Both the position numbers and the translations under genes were made by a program. The notes below the pieces were generated by a model, which was given only the letters and a program-made list of their open reading frames with translations, ran no database searches and was not told where the DNA came from. From the NCBI RefSeq assembly GCF_041146395.1, contig NC_090985.1:905501-969500 (forward strand): a stretch of DNA of 64,000 nucleotides. The letters are read 5' to 3'. Below are positions 47,626 through 60,130 of this stretch, piece after piece (position 1 is the first letter of the stretch; every line of letters starts with the position of its first letter). The DNA comes from Eulemur rufifrons (Eukaryota > Chordata > Mammalia > Primates > Lemuridae).

Positions 47626-48850
47626 TGCCTGCTCCTTGGGACCTGCGAAATAGTGCTTGAGGATTTCCCACAGGTGCTGCAGCCTCAGGTTGTGGGGAGA
47701 ATATAGGATATGCGTGCGACATAGACATTCTCGCAGGTGTGCGTGTGTGCCCATGGATGCACTCTGGGTTCGGAGGTGAGTCAGACCCAGCCAAACCGTG
47801 GTGGGAGGTGGAAATTCCCGGGAAGGACATGTCACTATGGTCCAAGACAAACACACTTAGCGCTCCAAGCCAGCACCCTGGGACCCCAAAAGGGCCTAGA
47901 GCTCGAGCCTGTCCAATCTGTGATAACACGCAGCGCTTTCCGGCAAGGTTAAGAAAACTAAGTTGCAAATTTCAACAGTGGGCCTGTGTTCAGAGAACAT
48001 AGGTTGAGTCTTTGAGGTTGCCCTTGTCAGGACGGGGAACTGTGGGGCGTGTGTGTGTGTGTGTGTGTGTGCTCACAATTCCTGCCTGAAGCTCCTGCAG
48101 CCATCACTGTGGCCTTTTGCTGTAACGCTGGGTGTGTTGGGCTCAGGAAACAGAACCTCTCCGGCCTCCGTCCACCCACCCCCCGAGGCGGGACCCCGCC
48201 CCTTCTTGCCTTTCTGACTGTGGGTCCTGAGACCCTCGTTCCAGAGAGGGTCCTGCCTCGTGCCCTGGAGGCCACAGGCTAGTCACACTGTGACGGTGTT
48301 GTCCCCACAAGCCTAAGAGGATGGGCCGAGAGCTTCCCCACAGCTGAACACCAGCGGGGTCCCGGGGGGTGGTGCCCAGGCAGGGGACAGTGGCGCCACG
48401 CTCCCCCCAGGCATCTCTTCATCCATGTGTTTGGTAAAATCTCTTACAACAGACCAGTGTGTGTGTTTCCCCAAGTTCTGTGAGTGGCTCCTGCAAATTA
48501 ATGGAACCCAAAGAGGTGGCCATGGGAACCCCAACTTGGAGGCAGTTCCAGAAGTTCCAGAGACCTGGACGTGGGCCTGGTGTCTGAGGGGAGGGGCAGT
48601 TGGGGGGACGGGGCCCCCCATGTGGGATCTGGCACCGTCTCCCGGTCGGCAGGGTCAGACCTGAACCTGTGGCTCGGTGTGTGGGAAAACCCACCTTCCG
48701 TCACAGACGTCGTCTGGCTGGTGGTGACTGTGTGAGAGCTGGGAGCAAAGGCGCGGTGTGATCCGAACAAAGCCACAGCCACGGACTCAGCGGTGCACAG
48801 AAAGGGCGACGTGAGCAAGTCGGGTTCACACCAGATCATCCTGGGCTGGT
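47626..48850. other. Intergenic, mostly unique
   Basis: Contains a (GT)n microsatellite at 48,047-48,071. No gene was recognised. Confidence 0.35.
48047..48071. repeat. (GT)n microsatellite
   Basis: Uninterrupted run of about 12 GT dinucleotides. Confidence 0.95.
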
Positions 48851-48864
48851 TTAGCACTTGGCAT

Positions 48865-49050
48865 TCGATCAAGGTGATTTTCTCTATTGACACAATAAAA
48901 GGGAAAAACCATGCGGTCATTTCATTAAATATAGAAAAGGCATTTGACAAAATTCAACACTATTCATGATTAAAAAATTCCCCAGCAAATTCGGAATAGA
49001 AGTGACGTCCCTTAGTTTGGTAAAGGCAGGCACGAAAAACCGAGGGCTGG
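48865..49050 (+). mobile_element. L1 ORF2 fragment (sense)
   Basis: GAAAAGGCATTTGACAAAATTCAACACTATTCATGATTAAAAA followed by AAATTCGGAATAGAAGTGAC and CTTAGTTTGGTAAAGGCA is the L1 reverse transcriptase region just after the catalytic motif. It is broken by stops. Confidence 0.85.
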
Positions 49051-49855
49051 TGGGGGCCAAGATGTGTGACCAGAACTATTCTGATTTCGGGGTGGGTTTA
49101 ATTACTTACTATTTTTCCTTCCAGGGTGGCTGGCCGAGGGACATTGTGGGTCCACGCTCTTAGCTCACAGAATGCCCAGTCTCTCAGAAGCCAACCCCTC
49201 ATCTTCGTAAGGTAGGAGAGGCCCTTAATGTCCCGTGTGACCCCTCCCCTCAGCATCCCGTGGCGAGAAGCCGGGCTGGGCCTCGTGTCTGCAGAACACC
49301 CCCCCCCCCCAGACGGCAGAGCGTTAGGGTGTGAGAAAGGCATTTTAGAGAAAGAAAGTCTTGGAAATAAAAACACAAAGGCTAAAAATGAGCTGAATAG
49401 AAAAATGACAAGAAGGGAAGAGTGAATTAATAAACCGTATTGAGATGAGGCCGTCTCTCAAATCACGGATAAAAGAAAAAAGACTCAGCACAAAGGGAAT
49501 GTTCAGAGACACGAAGAATAAATCCAAAGCTTCTGAAATCCATCTAGCAACGGTTTCAGCAGGTAAAACTAGGGAGAATGGGGGTGCGGGGAGCCCAGGA
49601 TCCGGGGGGAAAGCTAAGAATTGTCTTCGATTATGGAAAGACCTTAATCTTCAGGTTGAAAAGGCTGAGATGGATTAGAAACAGACCAGCAGACAACACC
49701 TGGAAAAACTGTACTGGAATTTTAAAACAGCAAAGAGAGAGAGACAAAATTCTAAAAACTTCCGGAGAATAAAGATAGAATATTTACATATGAATGAGAA
49801 TCCAATTTGCCTCGGTGACACTGGATGAAAGAAGACAGTGCAGGGAAATCTCTTT
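49051..49855 (+). other. Intergenic, probable old LINE text
   Basis: 49,600-49,845 has phrases such as AATTCTAAAAACTTCCGGAG and CACTGGATGAAAGAAGACAGTG. These resemble L1M or HAL1 sequence, but I could not delimit an element. No gene. Confidence 0.4.
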
Positions 49856-50294
<439 letters not shown>

Positions 50295-50324
50295 TAAGCT
50301 TTTGCCTAAATGCCCAAGACACAG

Positions 50325-50570
50325 CTCCTTCCCCTCCCTCCCTCGCTCCCTCCCTCTTTCCCTCCCTCTTTCCCTCCCTCTTTCCCTCCCTCCTTCCCTC
50401 CCTCCTTCCCTCCCTCCTTCCCTCCCTCCTTCCCTCCCTCCCTCCTTCCCTCCCTCCCTCTTTCCCTCCCTCTTTCCCTCCCTCTTTCCCTCCCTCCTTC
50501 CCTCCCTCCTTCCCTCCCTCCCTCCTTCCTTCCCTCCCTCTTTCCCTCCCTCCTGCCTTTCCTTTTTTCT
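50325..50570. repeat. Homopyrimidine tract, (CCCT)n/(CCTT)n, about 240 bp
   Basis: Almost pure C/T on the + strand: CCCTCCCTCTTT and CCCTCCTT units with a single G. Triplex-forming potential. Open frames on both strands are artefacts. Confidence 0.95.
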
Positions 50571-50639
50571 TTCTGCCATTGTGAGAGCCACCAACATTTG
50601 CTGAGTGGCCATTAGGAGACTTACACTTTTCATTTATTC

Positions 50640-50775
50640 ACTCTTCCCAATAACTAACTCTATGAAACTTTTTATTCCACTTCTGTAAGTCTATAAATGA
50701 TAAAACAAGCTCAGAAGAGGTTAAGAAACTGTCCTAAGTCTATCCAGATAATCAGGTAAGCTGGAGACAAAAACC
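50640..50775 (-). repeat. MIR element (antisense)
   Basis: CAATAACTAACTCTATGAAA, then AGTCTATAAATGATAAAACAAGCTCAGAAGAGGTTAAG and AATCAGGTAAGCTGGA. Confidence 0.7.
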
Positions 50776-53379
50776 TTTGTCACATGACACCGAGTGCCAT
50801 TTTCTAACACTTCAATGTATCTAAAATGTACCCAAAGAAGATCTAATTATGACGGACCAAAAGGTATTGATGTGAGAACGGCCGGCCGCGGCCTTCTTCC
50901 TACCCCATCACCAGAGAGAATTCTGATTTGCCCACAGTTCCTCCTTCCCTCTCCCTCCCCTAAAGACAGGACAGAGAGTGATAAATCCACATAATAAAGA
51001 AAAGCGGAGAAGAGTCAGGAGAGGAGAGGGAAAAAGACAGGGTTACACGTTCAGGGAGAATTTGGGGAGTATGGGAGGGAAAGAGGCTTTGAAACAGCTG
51101 AGGGTAGAAGGAACTAGAGAGAGGATGTTAGTCTCTGAGAAATTCCAATAAAGGGTTGATCAACGACACATTTTTTCTATTTCATTTGGCTGCTGGACTA
51201 TATTTCACTTCCTGAGACTGGATCCCATGGCCCTCACAGGTTTATCACGGTTTCCTACTTAACCTCAGGTTCTGTAACATGGAACCCATTCGTGATTCTG
51301 AGTTCAAATCCTAAATTTAAGTAGAACCCGACATTTCAAGTGCTAGAGGACCAAAGTCAGGTCAAGTAATTGGTCCAAGTTCACACAGGTAGTTTATGTC
51401 ATTTTCCAGATGTCTGAAACCAAATCTTCAGATTCCAAATTCAATGCAGTTTCCCTTACAGTACCACTGAGTTTTCACACCTTTCCAATGATATTTTGAA
51501 GTGAAATTTGGGGACCTGCATGGAATTTCCTCCAGAAATAGAGGAAAAAGTGGAGGCTGGGAGGTTTCTGGATGCCGAGTCCATTCCTGTCTTTACGGCC
51601 CGGTGCCCAGCTCCCGTCTCCTCTTCTGTCTCTTCCTGCCCCCAGACCAAAAACAGTCACTTATTCTGGGAAGGCAGTGCCATAAATTTGCACCATCCCC
51701 CCATGGCCAAACTTGGTGCCTTGGTCTGTGGATAGACGGGGACTGTAACGTGTTATCGTTCTAGCGCAGTGAGCAGCACAGGGAAGTAAACTTCACCTTC
51801 CCCAGGAGGGCAGGACGGGCTGGGTACGAGGATGCCCACTCCTGGGCAGAAAGGTGGAGGGAGCCAGAGAGTGGCTGGGGCGGAGAGCACCTGGCTGAGG
51901 TGCACCCGTGTCTCCCTTGGGAGTGGGGTGAGCTGCCGGACAGAAGTGAGAGGCGGCTTCCTAGGGCTCCACGGGGTGTCTGGGAGGATCAGGGCGGTCG
52001 GGAGCCGGGAGGCAAGAGGGCAGCCAGGTGAAGCCTTTCCGGTTGCAAAGCTAGAGGTGAGAGACTGCGGGGTCGGAGAACGAGGCTCTGCATCTTCCTT
52101 TTATACTGTTTGAAATTTAAAAAGTTGTCTTCCAAAAGGGTTATTTCAGAAAAAAAGATTAAATAAACCTCTAGCCTACCTCAGCTGAACTAAGAGAGAA
52201 AAACCAGATTTCACCCATTCTGAGCATTAGAAAACTATGTTTTTTTCCTTCTAGAACTTGGTTTCTGTGGTAGGATTTCATGAGAAACAGGGAAAAGAAC
52301 AAGGATGGTAAAACTCAGAGGAGGCCAAAGGCAGGCACCACACGGCTTCCCGTCCTTAACTGTTCCACCTGGGCACGACTGTTCCCGGCCTTAGAGGAAA
52401 TAGGTATTTGTTTAGGTCTCAAATAACCTGTTCCCTGAACGCAAAGGGCAAGGAGGCCCCCGGAGAGCCCGAGGGTCTTTGGTTACCAGACAGGCTGCTT
52501 GCCCGGCCCCTTGCTCTTGGGCGCCAGCCTCCCTGCCCAGAAACCACAGGGCCCCTGATTTAAATCCTGGGCCAGGTGCCGTGAATCACCTTCGCTCCTG
52601 TGTTACCTTTCCAAATCCATTTGCCCTCCCTGCCGAGTCCGAACTTGCTTCACAACAAGGTAATAAAGAAAATGGATTTTAAGGCTCGAGCAGAGAGGAG
52701 CTCTGGGAAAACCTGGTGTCAACGCTTATCAGGCTGACGAGGCGGTATTTAAAGTATCCATTTATTAGCGGGTTTCCTTCCAGAGCCCTGTCGCCAGCCA
52801 CATCAGACAGGGCGGGGAGGGAGGCCCGGCGCCAGGCGCGATGCTGCAGCCGGTGCTCGGCCTAGGGTAGCAGTCGCAGAACGGCGGGGACAGCCACCCC
52901 GCGGGCGCGGGCGGGGAGCGGCTCTGTCCCCGCGGCGGTGCGCTCCCAGCAAGCCTGTTCCGGGACTCGGTGCGGGGTTTTGCTTTCCTTTTGCAATGGG
53001 ATTCCTGCGGTGTGGAACTCTGACTCTGGGTCTGTGCTGTCCTCGCCACGGGGACCCCAAATGCTGCTCCCGTGAGCTCCCGCAGGGACAGGGTCTGTAG
53101 AGACGGTGCCCCCAGAGGTGGCCGCGGGGCTTCAGCCCCACTGCAGCACCAGTGACTTGCAAAGGCAGGTCTGAGCTGTGTATCCAGTGGACTTTCGGAA
53201 ACGCACCTCGGTTTCGCCGGGCTTGGGTGCATGTGTGGTCTGGGGAGGGGCGGTCAGGCGACCCCCTCTCTTTCCAAGGTGTGTGGCACTTAACCGACAC
53301 CGGCCAAGAGGTGAAATCAACGAGCGAAGTGACCACCTCGTCCCGGCCTGGCGAAGAAGCGCCGCGGAGCTCAGGCCCC
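50776..53379. other. Intergenic, mostly unique
   Basis: No gene was recognised. A possible MIR remnant lies at 51,345-51,405 (antisense). 52,800-53,130 is GC-rich flank of the CpG island. Confidence 0.4.
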
Positions 53380-54940
53380 AGAGCACGAGCAGAGCGCACC
53401 GGGGAGGCAGAGCCGAGGACACCGCTCGGGCCTGCCTGGCCGCCGGGGGCCGCAGTCACCTTCGGCCGGCCGAGGGGCGTGGGGAGACGCGAGCCCCCCT
53501 CCAGCGCGCAGCCTCCGCTCTGTCCCCTCAGCGCTGTGGCCGCGACCAGGAAGGAGCGGACGTCGCCTCCCCGGGGCTGGCGGCGCTCGACTCCAGCTTT
53601 CCGCGGCTGCAGCCTCTGGCAGGGCAGCCCCTTGGCGCGTCGGCCGCGCCCCTCCCCGGGCCCGCCCCTCGGTCCCCAGGGTGCGCGCCGACAGCCTGCG
53701 CGCCCCGGGCGGGCGACGATGGAGCAGCCGCGCCTGGCTCTCCGCCGCCGGGTGCCCGGCCTGCCCCGCTCACAGCCTCGGAGCCGGTGACTGGGGGCGC
53801 CCGCCGAGACACAAAGGCCGAGGCTGGGGCCGCCGGGGGTGCGGTGTGAGGCCGCGTCCCGGAGCCCCCCGAGTCGGAGCGTCATGCGAGCCTGCGCCGG
53901 CTGCCCGCCGCCCCGGAGGAGTCTGAGCGCGCGCCCCAGCCGCGCCGCGCCGGCCCTCGCCCGGGCTGCAGCCAGGTGGGCGCGGCGCAGGTGAGGGCAG
54001 ACCCGAGCCCGGGCGGCTGAGGCCGAAGCCGCCCCAGTCCCCGGGGTGCAGCCCGGGCGCGGAACCCGGGCTGCGGGCGACCAGGACCCGCGGGCTCCGG
54101 AGCCTCCCGCGGGCGCGGCGCAGCAGGCCGTGCGGACCGCCGGGGGCGGGCGAGACCGTGGGCGGCGTGGGCCCTGCGCTGGGAGCGCCTCGCAGGTAAC
54201 TTCGGGGAGCTCGGGCCGGGCGGGGGGCGGGAGCGCACGTGTGCGTGTGCGCGGGGCGCCCGCGGCTCGGTGCACACGCGCGCGGGCTGTGAGGTCGGGG
54301 GAGCGGGCGCGCCTCCCTGCCTCGGCTCGGAGCACTGCGGGCGGCGGAGTCGCCGGCCCCTTCCTTGCGGTCGGTCGGGCGGTGGCGGAAAAGGTGTGCG
54401 CGGCGCTGGCCTTGCCCCCGCCTGGTGTGGAGCGCAGAGACTCGGGACAGAAGCACCGGAAAGACCGTGCAGTTTGAGGCAAGTTCCCCTGGCTGGGAAT
54501 CCGCTCCAGAAAGCCGTGCCCTGAGAGTTCCCCGCAGGCGGCCTGTGCACGGCGGAGGCACGAAGACGAGACGGAGATCTGGGCAGACCTGGGATGGGCC
54601 GGCCGGGCGTCCAGGTCCTACTTCGAGGTTTCCGGCCGCGCTGACACGGGATGGGGTCGCTCTGCCTCCCGAGGAGATAAGGACGTTCAGCTTCACCTGC
54701 CGGAAAACACAGACGCGGGGCGGCCGGCGGGAAGCGCGCGCCCACGCACAGCAACTCGTGCACGTGCGCGTGCCCCGTCCCTGCTCCGCCGCCGCCCCGA
54801 AGGCGCGCGTTCCGCCCGGGCTCCGAATCCGCCGCGGGACGCGGGCGCTTCCAGCGGCTTTGGGGCGGCGCAGCTCCGGCAGCGCTCTCGCCAGCACGGT
54901 CCTGCTGGAAGACTGTCGCCGTATTAGGAGGTTGTGTACA
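53380..54940. promoter_or_regulatory. CpG island, candidate promoter of an unidentified + strand transcript
   Basis: A 1.5-kb stretch with very high GC and CpG density. Good + strand splice donors follow one another: CAG|GTGAGG at 53,990/53,991 and CAG|GTAACT at 54,195/54,196, with a third (CAG|GTAGGA) just downstream at 55,274/55,275. This pattern suggests alternative non-coding first exons. In the human gene order the next + strand gene after TMED3 is MINAR1, whose first exon is non-coding. As I recall that gene lies farther away in human, so a lncRNA promoter is equally possible. No coding exon of MINAR1 is visible before the window ends. Confidence 0.6.
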
Positions 54941-56224
54941 CAGCGGGGAGGTAAACTGGGTTCCAGACTCTGTCGGTGGGACTGAGTCACCTTGGCGAGG
55001 ACCTAAGGAGAGAGGAAAAGTCCAGAGTCTCCTGTGAACAGTTACAGGGCCACCTTAAAGGCTTCACGCCCGTTCGCTTGTGCATGGGGCCGTTAGGCTG
55101 GGAGGTGGCTGTGACTTTACGCATGGCGTGAAGAGTTGCCAGAGGAGTTTGGCAGCCGACGCCGGGCCGGTTGCGCACCCCTCCCGCAGCACGCGGCTGC
55201 CCGGTGGGGAGGCTGCACGGCCCTCCTTCCCCGTCCGTCCGTCCGTCCGCCCGCGCCGCGGAGCCGCCCTGCAGGTAGGAGCCGGCTGGCTGCCGAGGCC
55301 ACAGGACGCCTTTGGGAACGAGCTCCAGGCCGTGGCTCACCCAGCGCCCGCCCGTCAGCGGTATTTCTGGGATTGCTGAAATGAGAGAAGTGGGTTGGAG
55401 AGAGTAGGATGGCTGGAACCGTGCGGCCCTTTAAATTAAGGGCTTTCTTCGCGTACCTCAGAGGAGGGTGGATCCGGAGAGGGTGGCCAGTCTGCAGAAA
55501 GAGCAAATGGAGAGATTTTCTTGAGTTACCGGAGCCTGGAGGGAAAACCTTAAATGTCTGCTAAATAAAGCTTGATCTTTATTGTGTCTGAGAGATTTGT
55601 GTAGATCTGGGTCTGTATGAGAATAAATGTCAGTTACCAGGGAAAGAACAGATCAAGCAGTTTATCTGCATTTCTGATGAGTTTGGTGAGGAAGCTTGTA
55701 TAGCGCTTCATACTTGGAAGAACAAAGATTGCTTTGTTGGTGTTATGTTCCTTTTGAATTTTAGATATATAATGTCTTTTTTTTTTTCCTGACTAGTGCT
55801 TGAGGCAAAATGGATGTATCTCCACTTTCTAAAATCTTTGTGTTCATGAACTGTCTGATGCTCTGTCTGAATCATTTACGCTCCTGTGAGGTTGAGACAC
55901 CTCTCCTGCCGCTGTTCACAGCACGCGGAACCGGTGTGGGGTTTTCTCAGGGAGGATTCCCCAGACGAACCAGCGTTGCAGTTTCCGCCTGGGCTGCTGG
56001 GCAGGGGCTTGACGGGCAGGAGGAGGGAGGGGGCCCTGCTCTCTGCTCCAGGCAGGGGTGACGTGCACCCTCCAGCTGGCTGGGAACAGCTTCAGGGCCC
56101 TCCGAGGACGTGTTGCGTACGCCCACTGAGGGAGGAGTTTCCCACGGACATTCAAACCTTTGTGTTGGGAGCTTGTCCTGCAGACTCCAAGTGTACATTA
56201 AAAAAGGAAAGAGAAGGGAAAGAG

Positions 56225-56345
56225 GGCTGTAGACTTTAAGGCAGGCAGACGCAGTTGGCCTCCTGACTCCGGCGTGACCTTGGTGAGTTACTTCCCTGTC
56301 CTGCGTGTTTGTTTTCACATGCATAAAATGAGAGGACATCAGACT
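56225..56345 (+). repeat. MIR element
   Basis: GCAGACGCAGTTGGCCTCCTGA, GGCGTGACCTTGGTGAGTTA and ATGCATAAAATGAGAGGACA. Confidence 0.65.
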
Positions 56346-56589
56346 CGATCCTTGATTTGTTTTCCCCTTTAAGAGTAGAACCCTTTAAATGAAATCTTGT
56401 GTAACAGTTAAGTGACTGGAATCGATTAAAGAGCAGGGCAGGGACGTGCAGCCTCTGCCCTGCCAGTGCGGTTTCTTGGGAACCCCTAAGGGTGCTTCAG
56501 AATTCAGTTTGAGAACCAGTGGAAAGCTCCTCTCTGCACTGTGGCATATTCCCTCTTTGAGTGTTTCCAGTGAAATGTCACGGTCCTCT

Positions 56590-56900
56590 AACTGTGTGTT
56601 ACAAATTTTCATGTACCTTTCGCCTGCACCTGGTCTCCCTTGGTGGCTAATTAAACCCCTACGATGTGAGTTCCGGAAGGACCATAACTTTTTCGGTCCT
56701 GGATCTTCTGAGTTTAGTGGTGCCTGGCATTGAGTAGGTGCTTAGTAAATGCTTGCTGAACGGGCTGGGAAAAGAAGAGGGAGTAAACTGATTTTGGATG
56801 AACAAGGACGGATGCGTCCACTGTGGTGCAGACCTTAGACTTTGATTTATTCGTTGCTGTATCTCCAGCGCCTAGAACATTGCCTGTGCAGGCAGATTTT
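56590..56900 (+). repeat. L2 3' end remnants
   Basis: GGTGCCTGGCATTGAGTAGG and TGCTTAGTAAATGCTTGCTGAACG (first piece), then GCTGTATCTCCAGCGCCTAGAACATTGCCTG (second piece, 56,858-56,888). These are the terminal phrases of L2. Confidence 0.75.
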
Positions 56901-58365
56901 GGCTCATGGTAAGAAAACCTTTAAAATAATTAAAGTTAACACCGGGAGTGGATTGCTTCGAGGAGGAATAAGCGACATATATGTGGTAGTTTTTGACTCT
57001 GTCCGTAAAGGTCTGGCTCTCTCTTCTTCTGGGTACGTGGTAGGAGCATTTCTCTGCTCACGTGAGGTTAGGTGTAGCCGTGCGACTTGTTTGGTCAGAG
57101 AAAAGTGCACGGGAGCTGTAGGAGTTGCAGGTGCCTCACGATCTTCTCCCTTTTCCTCTGCTCCAGTGACAGGTAAAGCCTCAGAAAGTGGCTCCTTCTT
57201 TAGCCTGAGTCCAGCCTCAGGATGGTGTGGAGCAGAGCCTCTCGCTGACCCACACTGGGCACAGCATGGGTTAAAGAACAAACTGCTGGGGCTGCAAGTC
57301 ACTGAAATCGGGGACTGTTTGTTGCTGCGGCGTAACCCAGCCTGTCCTGACAGATGCAACACGGGAAGGACTTAGGATCATACTGGCTTTTGGTGGGAAT
57401 GTGTCAGGGTGGCAGTGACACCCAGGAAGCCCATGGTTGCTGAGACAGGGCTTCACGGGAACCCGGACCTGGGGGTGAGCTCCACGTGGAGGCCTGTGGC
57501 TGTCATTGTGGCTGGTTGGAGAGCTCATTTGTTAATATGCTCAGGTCGGTCTCTTAGGGAACAGCGTGTGACAACCCAGAGCCTGATTTATTAGCTAAAA
57601 ATGCTGGTTTAATAGTTTAATGAGAAGAAAGTGAATCTGATAAATGTGTTCACTGATCAGGGAGAAATGTCCATTAAAACCCAGAGGATAAACAGAAGGT
57701 GCTTTGTGAGCCTGTGATCGAAGCCAGGGGAGCTAGTGGAATGCGTTGAGTGGCCAGTGTCACGGGGTTGTGACATGTTGATCTTTCATTATTCAGGTCA
57801 GAAAACTGCCTGCTCAAGGGAGCACATACGTGTGCATGTGTTATTTGTTGAACACGATTACTGCATGGCTTTCCTGGTGCTCTGAGCACGGTCCCTGCCC
57901 TCAGCCAGTGACAGCTCACAGGACAGGCTGTGGCCGGCGGGGCCAAGAGCTCCCAGCCGCCGAGCCTCACCCTGCTCTGACTCGAGCGTCTGCCTCAGTG
58001 CGCCTTCCATCCGGCCCTTTCTTCCTGCCATTTCCTTCGTGTTCTCGTGAGCAATTCTGCCGGCCAATGGCTGATGCGTTACCACTTTGCAGCCTCTCTG
58101 ATAATCCTGGGATTTTGAGGGGAAAAAAAAAAAGTTTTATGGAAGATGCTAAAAGTGCAAGTTTTAGGGTTACTCGAGGAAGCTTCAAGTAGGTGGCTGA
58201 GAAAACAAACAAGAAAAGATCAACAGGCCAAGAGGACGGAAGCCTCTAGAACATCATGGCAGCCTGTATGATTGACAGATAGTGGTAAGATGGAAAACCT
58301 GGAGAAACAAGGAAGGGACCTGTCCAAGGAGTTGAAGTTGAGAAAATGGAGTCTTGTCAATGTGG

Positions 58366-58492
58366 GTGCGGGGTGGGGCGCAGGCAGTGAGTGGGCGAGG
58401 GGGGGCTAGGGAGTTGGTGGTCACGGGGCGGGCAGGGGTGGGCAGTGGGTGTGGGTGTGCGTGGACAGTGGGTGGGTCTGAGCTGGGGGTGG
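58366..58492 (+). repeat. G-rich GGGTG/GGGCAG low-complexity tract
   Basis: Many G3-G7 runs over 130 bases, with repeated GTGGGCAGTG words. G-quadruplex potential. Confidence 0.7.
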
Positions 58493-59104
58493 GCAGCCCT
58501 CTCTAGAACGAACCCTTGGAGCCCAGAGGTTTCCTGGACCCCAGCTTGGGAAACACAACAATAAAGGTTTAATGCTGTCCCCAAAGCACTTGTAGGCACG
58601 GAAACCACACGGCCATACCCAGTTTTAAGGTGGCCATATGTAGGGTCTAGAATATGCGTTTGGACTTATCACTCAGATGAATTGAAACAAAACGTAGAGA
58701 AGTGCATTCCTCTGGCGACGTGTGCAGCGAGGGGCAGAGAAACCTTCCTGAGTGAAAAGGGAAGCGAGGGGGTCCGCGCTGTTGGGCAACGCTTGGCTTC
58801 CCTGACCCCAAAACAGCACCTCCCTGCACCCGGCCCTCCCTGCTGCCTCCTCTGATCCTGGGAGGTCAGAGGTCAGCAGGGGGGCTGACCTAGGATGATT
58901 TTAGTCAGAAACAGGGGAAGTTGAGGTAGCTCACGGCTCTCAGAATTATTTCACTCTAAAATGGAACATGAGCAGAGCCTGAGCATTAGGAAGCGATTTT
59001 GAGAAAGAAAACAATCAAGTACTCATTCTGGAGCTAAATATTATGTCAGAGATAATATACTAGTAAATATTTGTTTTGCAGCCAGATTTTATAAAGTGTT
59101 TTCA

Positions 59105-59570
59105 TGGCCAACCAGACATACCAGAGATGCTTCCACCCCGGGGCCTTTGCACTCGCTGCTCCCTCTGCCTGTGATGTCCCCGCCCCCGTGTCCCTTCCCT
59201 CCCCGCTCCTAGGCAGTCACGTGATTTGCTCCCTGACCTCTCCCGGACTTGCTCAAGGTCATCTTCCCCGAGGGCTTCTCTGACCGTCCTGTCTGAAGTT
59301 GGGACCGTCCCTGTACCTTCTGGTCCCTCCGCTGCTCTCCACGGCACTTCCTGCCGTCCGACACACGTACGTGGTCCCTTCCTGTCTTGCCGCTCACCTG
59401 TGTCTCCCACAGCCGCAAGCTCCTGTGGGTGGTTTGGTTTGGTTTTTCGTCTGCCTTATACCTGCCGTGCCGCCAGCCAAAGCAGTGCCAGCCATGTGCC
59501 AGTTACAAAGTAAATATTTCTGGACGAATGAGTGGTGTTCCACCTGACCTTGTGAGTGACCCCAGGAGCG
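59105..59570 (+). repeat. L2 element, 3' half
   Basis: GGGGCCTTTGCACTCGCTGCTCCCTCTGCCTG, CCGAGGGCTTCTCTGACCGTCC, GGTCCCTCCGCTGCTCTCCA and CAAGCTCCTGTGGGTGG follow L2 order over 450 bases. Confidence 0.85.
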
Positions 59571-59689
59571 GAACTGATACCGTCCTTTCGTAGTAACGAC
59601 ACCACACTGAGGCTAGGGATAATTTGCTTTCCTAAGTTCCCGTTGCCAGGATTTGCCTGCAAATCCTTTCCTCTTAAATTTGTTATTAG

Positions 59690-60130
59690 AAGATCACATA
59701 TTTAGAACATTTAAGTAATACAGACCTGAAATGAAAGAGAGAAAAAAAACCACCCAGAGAATTCTTATTGACATTTTAGTATGCAGCGAGCGTGTGTATG
59801 TATTTTATATCACACTACAACCTACCATTTAGTAGAGAACGTTTTCCCTTAAGAATAAATACGTCATTAAAAGTTAAACACGCCAACGAATATGTTTCTA
59901 CCACTGACTTCTTGGTGGCTACGTGGTATTCTATCACACTGATGTGCTACCGTTTCTATACTCAGCTGTTGGGTAGAAAGATCATTGCTGATTTTTTTCT
60001 CATTTTAAGCAACTTTGAAGAGAATACATTTGTAACACTTTGTTTACATACATCTGATTTTTTCTTTAGATAAATACGTAGAAGTATGGATTTGCTTCAT
60101 TTAAGGAACATGCACATTTTCAAGCTCTAT
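59690..60130 (-). mobile_element. Old LINE 3' fragment (antisense)
   Basis: GGCTACGTGGTATTCTATCACACTGATGTGCTACC and the preceding TTAAGAATAAATACGTCATTAAAAG echo a common antisense L1M-type phrase. Confidence 0.55.

Larger units (their letters stand above)
55141..59100. other. Downstream of the CpG island; possible intron of the unidentified transcript
   Basis: No coding exon was recognised. Contains L2 and MIR remnants listed separately, and a G-rich patch at 58,366-58,492. Confidence 0.35.

Noticed and set aside
52803..54990. Long minus-strand frames of 559, 406 and 293 aa over the CpG island
   Set aside because: CpG islands lack stop codons by composition. The frames overlap one another, are Pro/Arg/Ala-rich without domains, and the splice donors point to + strand transcription.
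55810..56061. 83-codon frame as a MINAR1 first coding exon
   Set aside because: It has no resemblance to the MINAR1 protein and overlaps other frames; no supporting splice sites were recognised.
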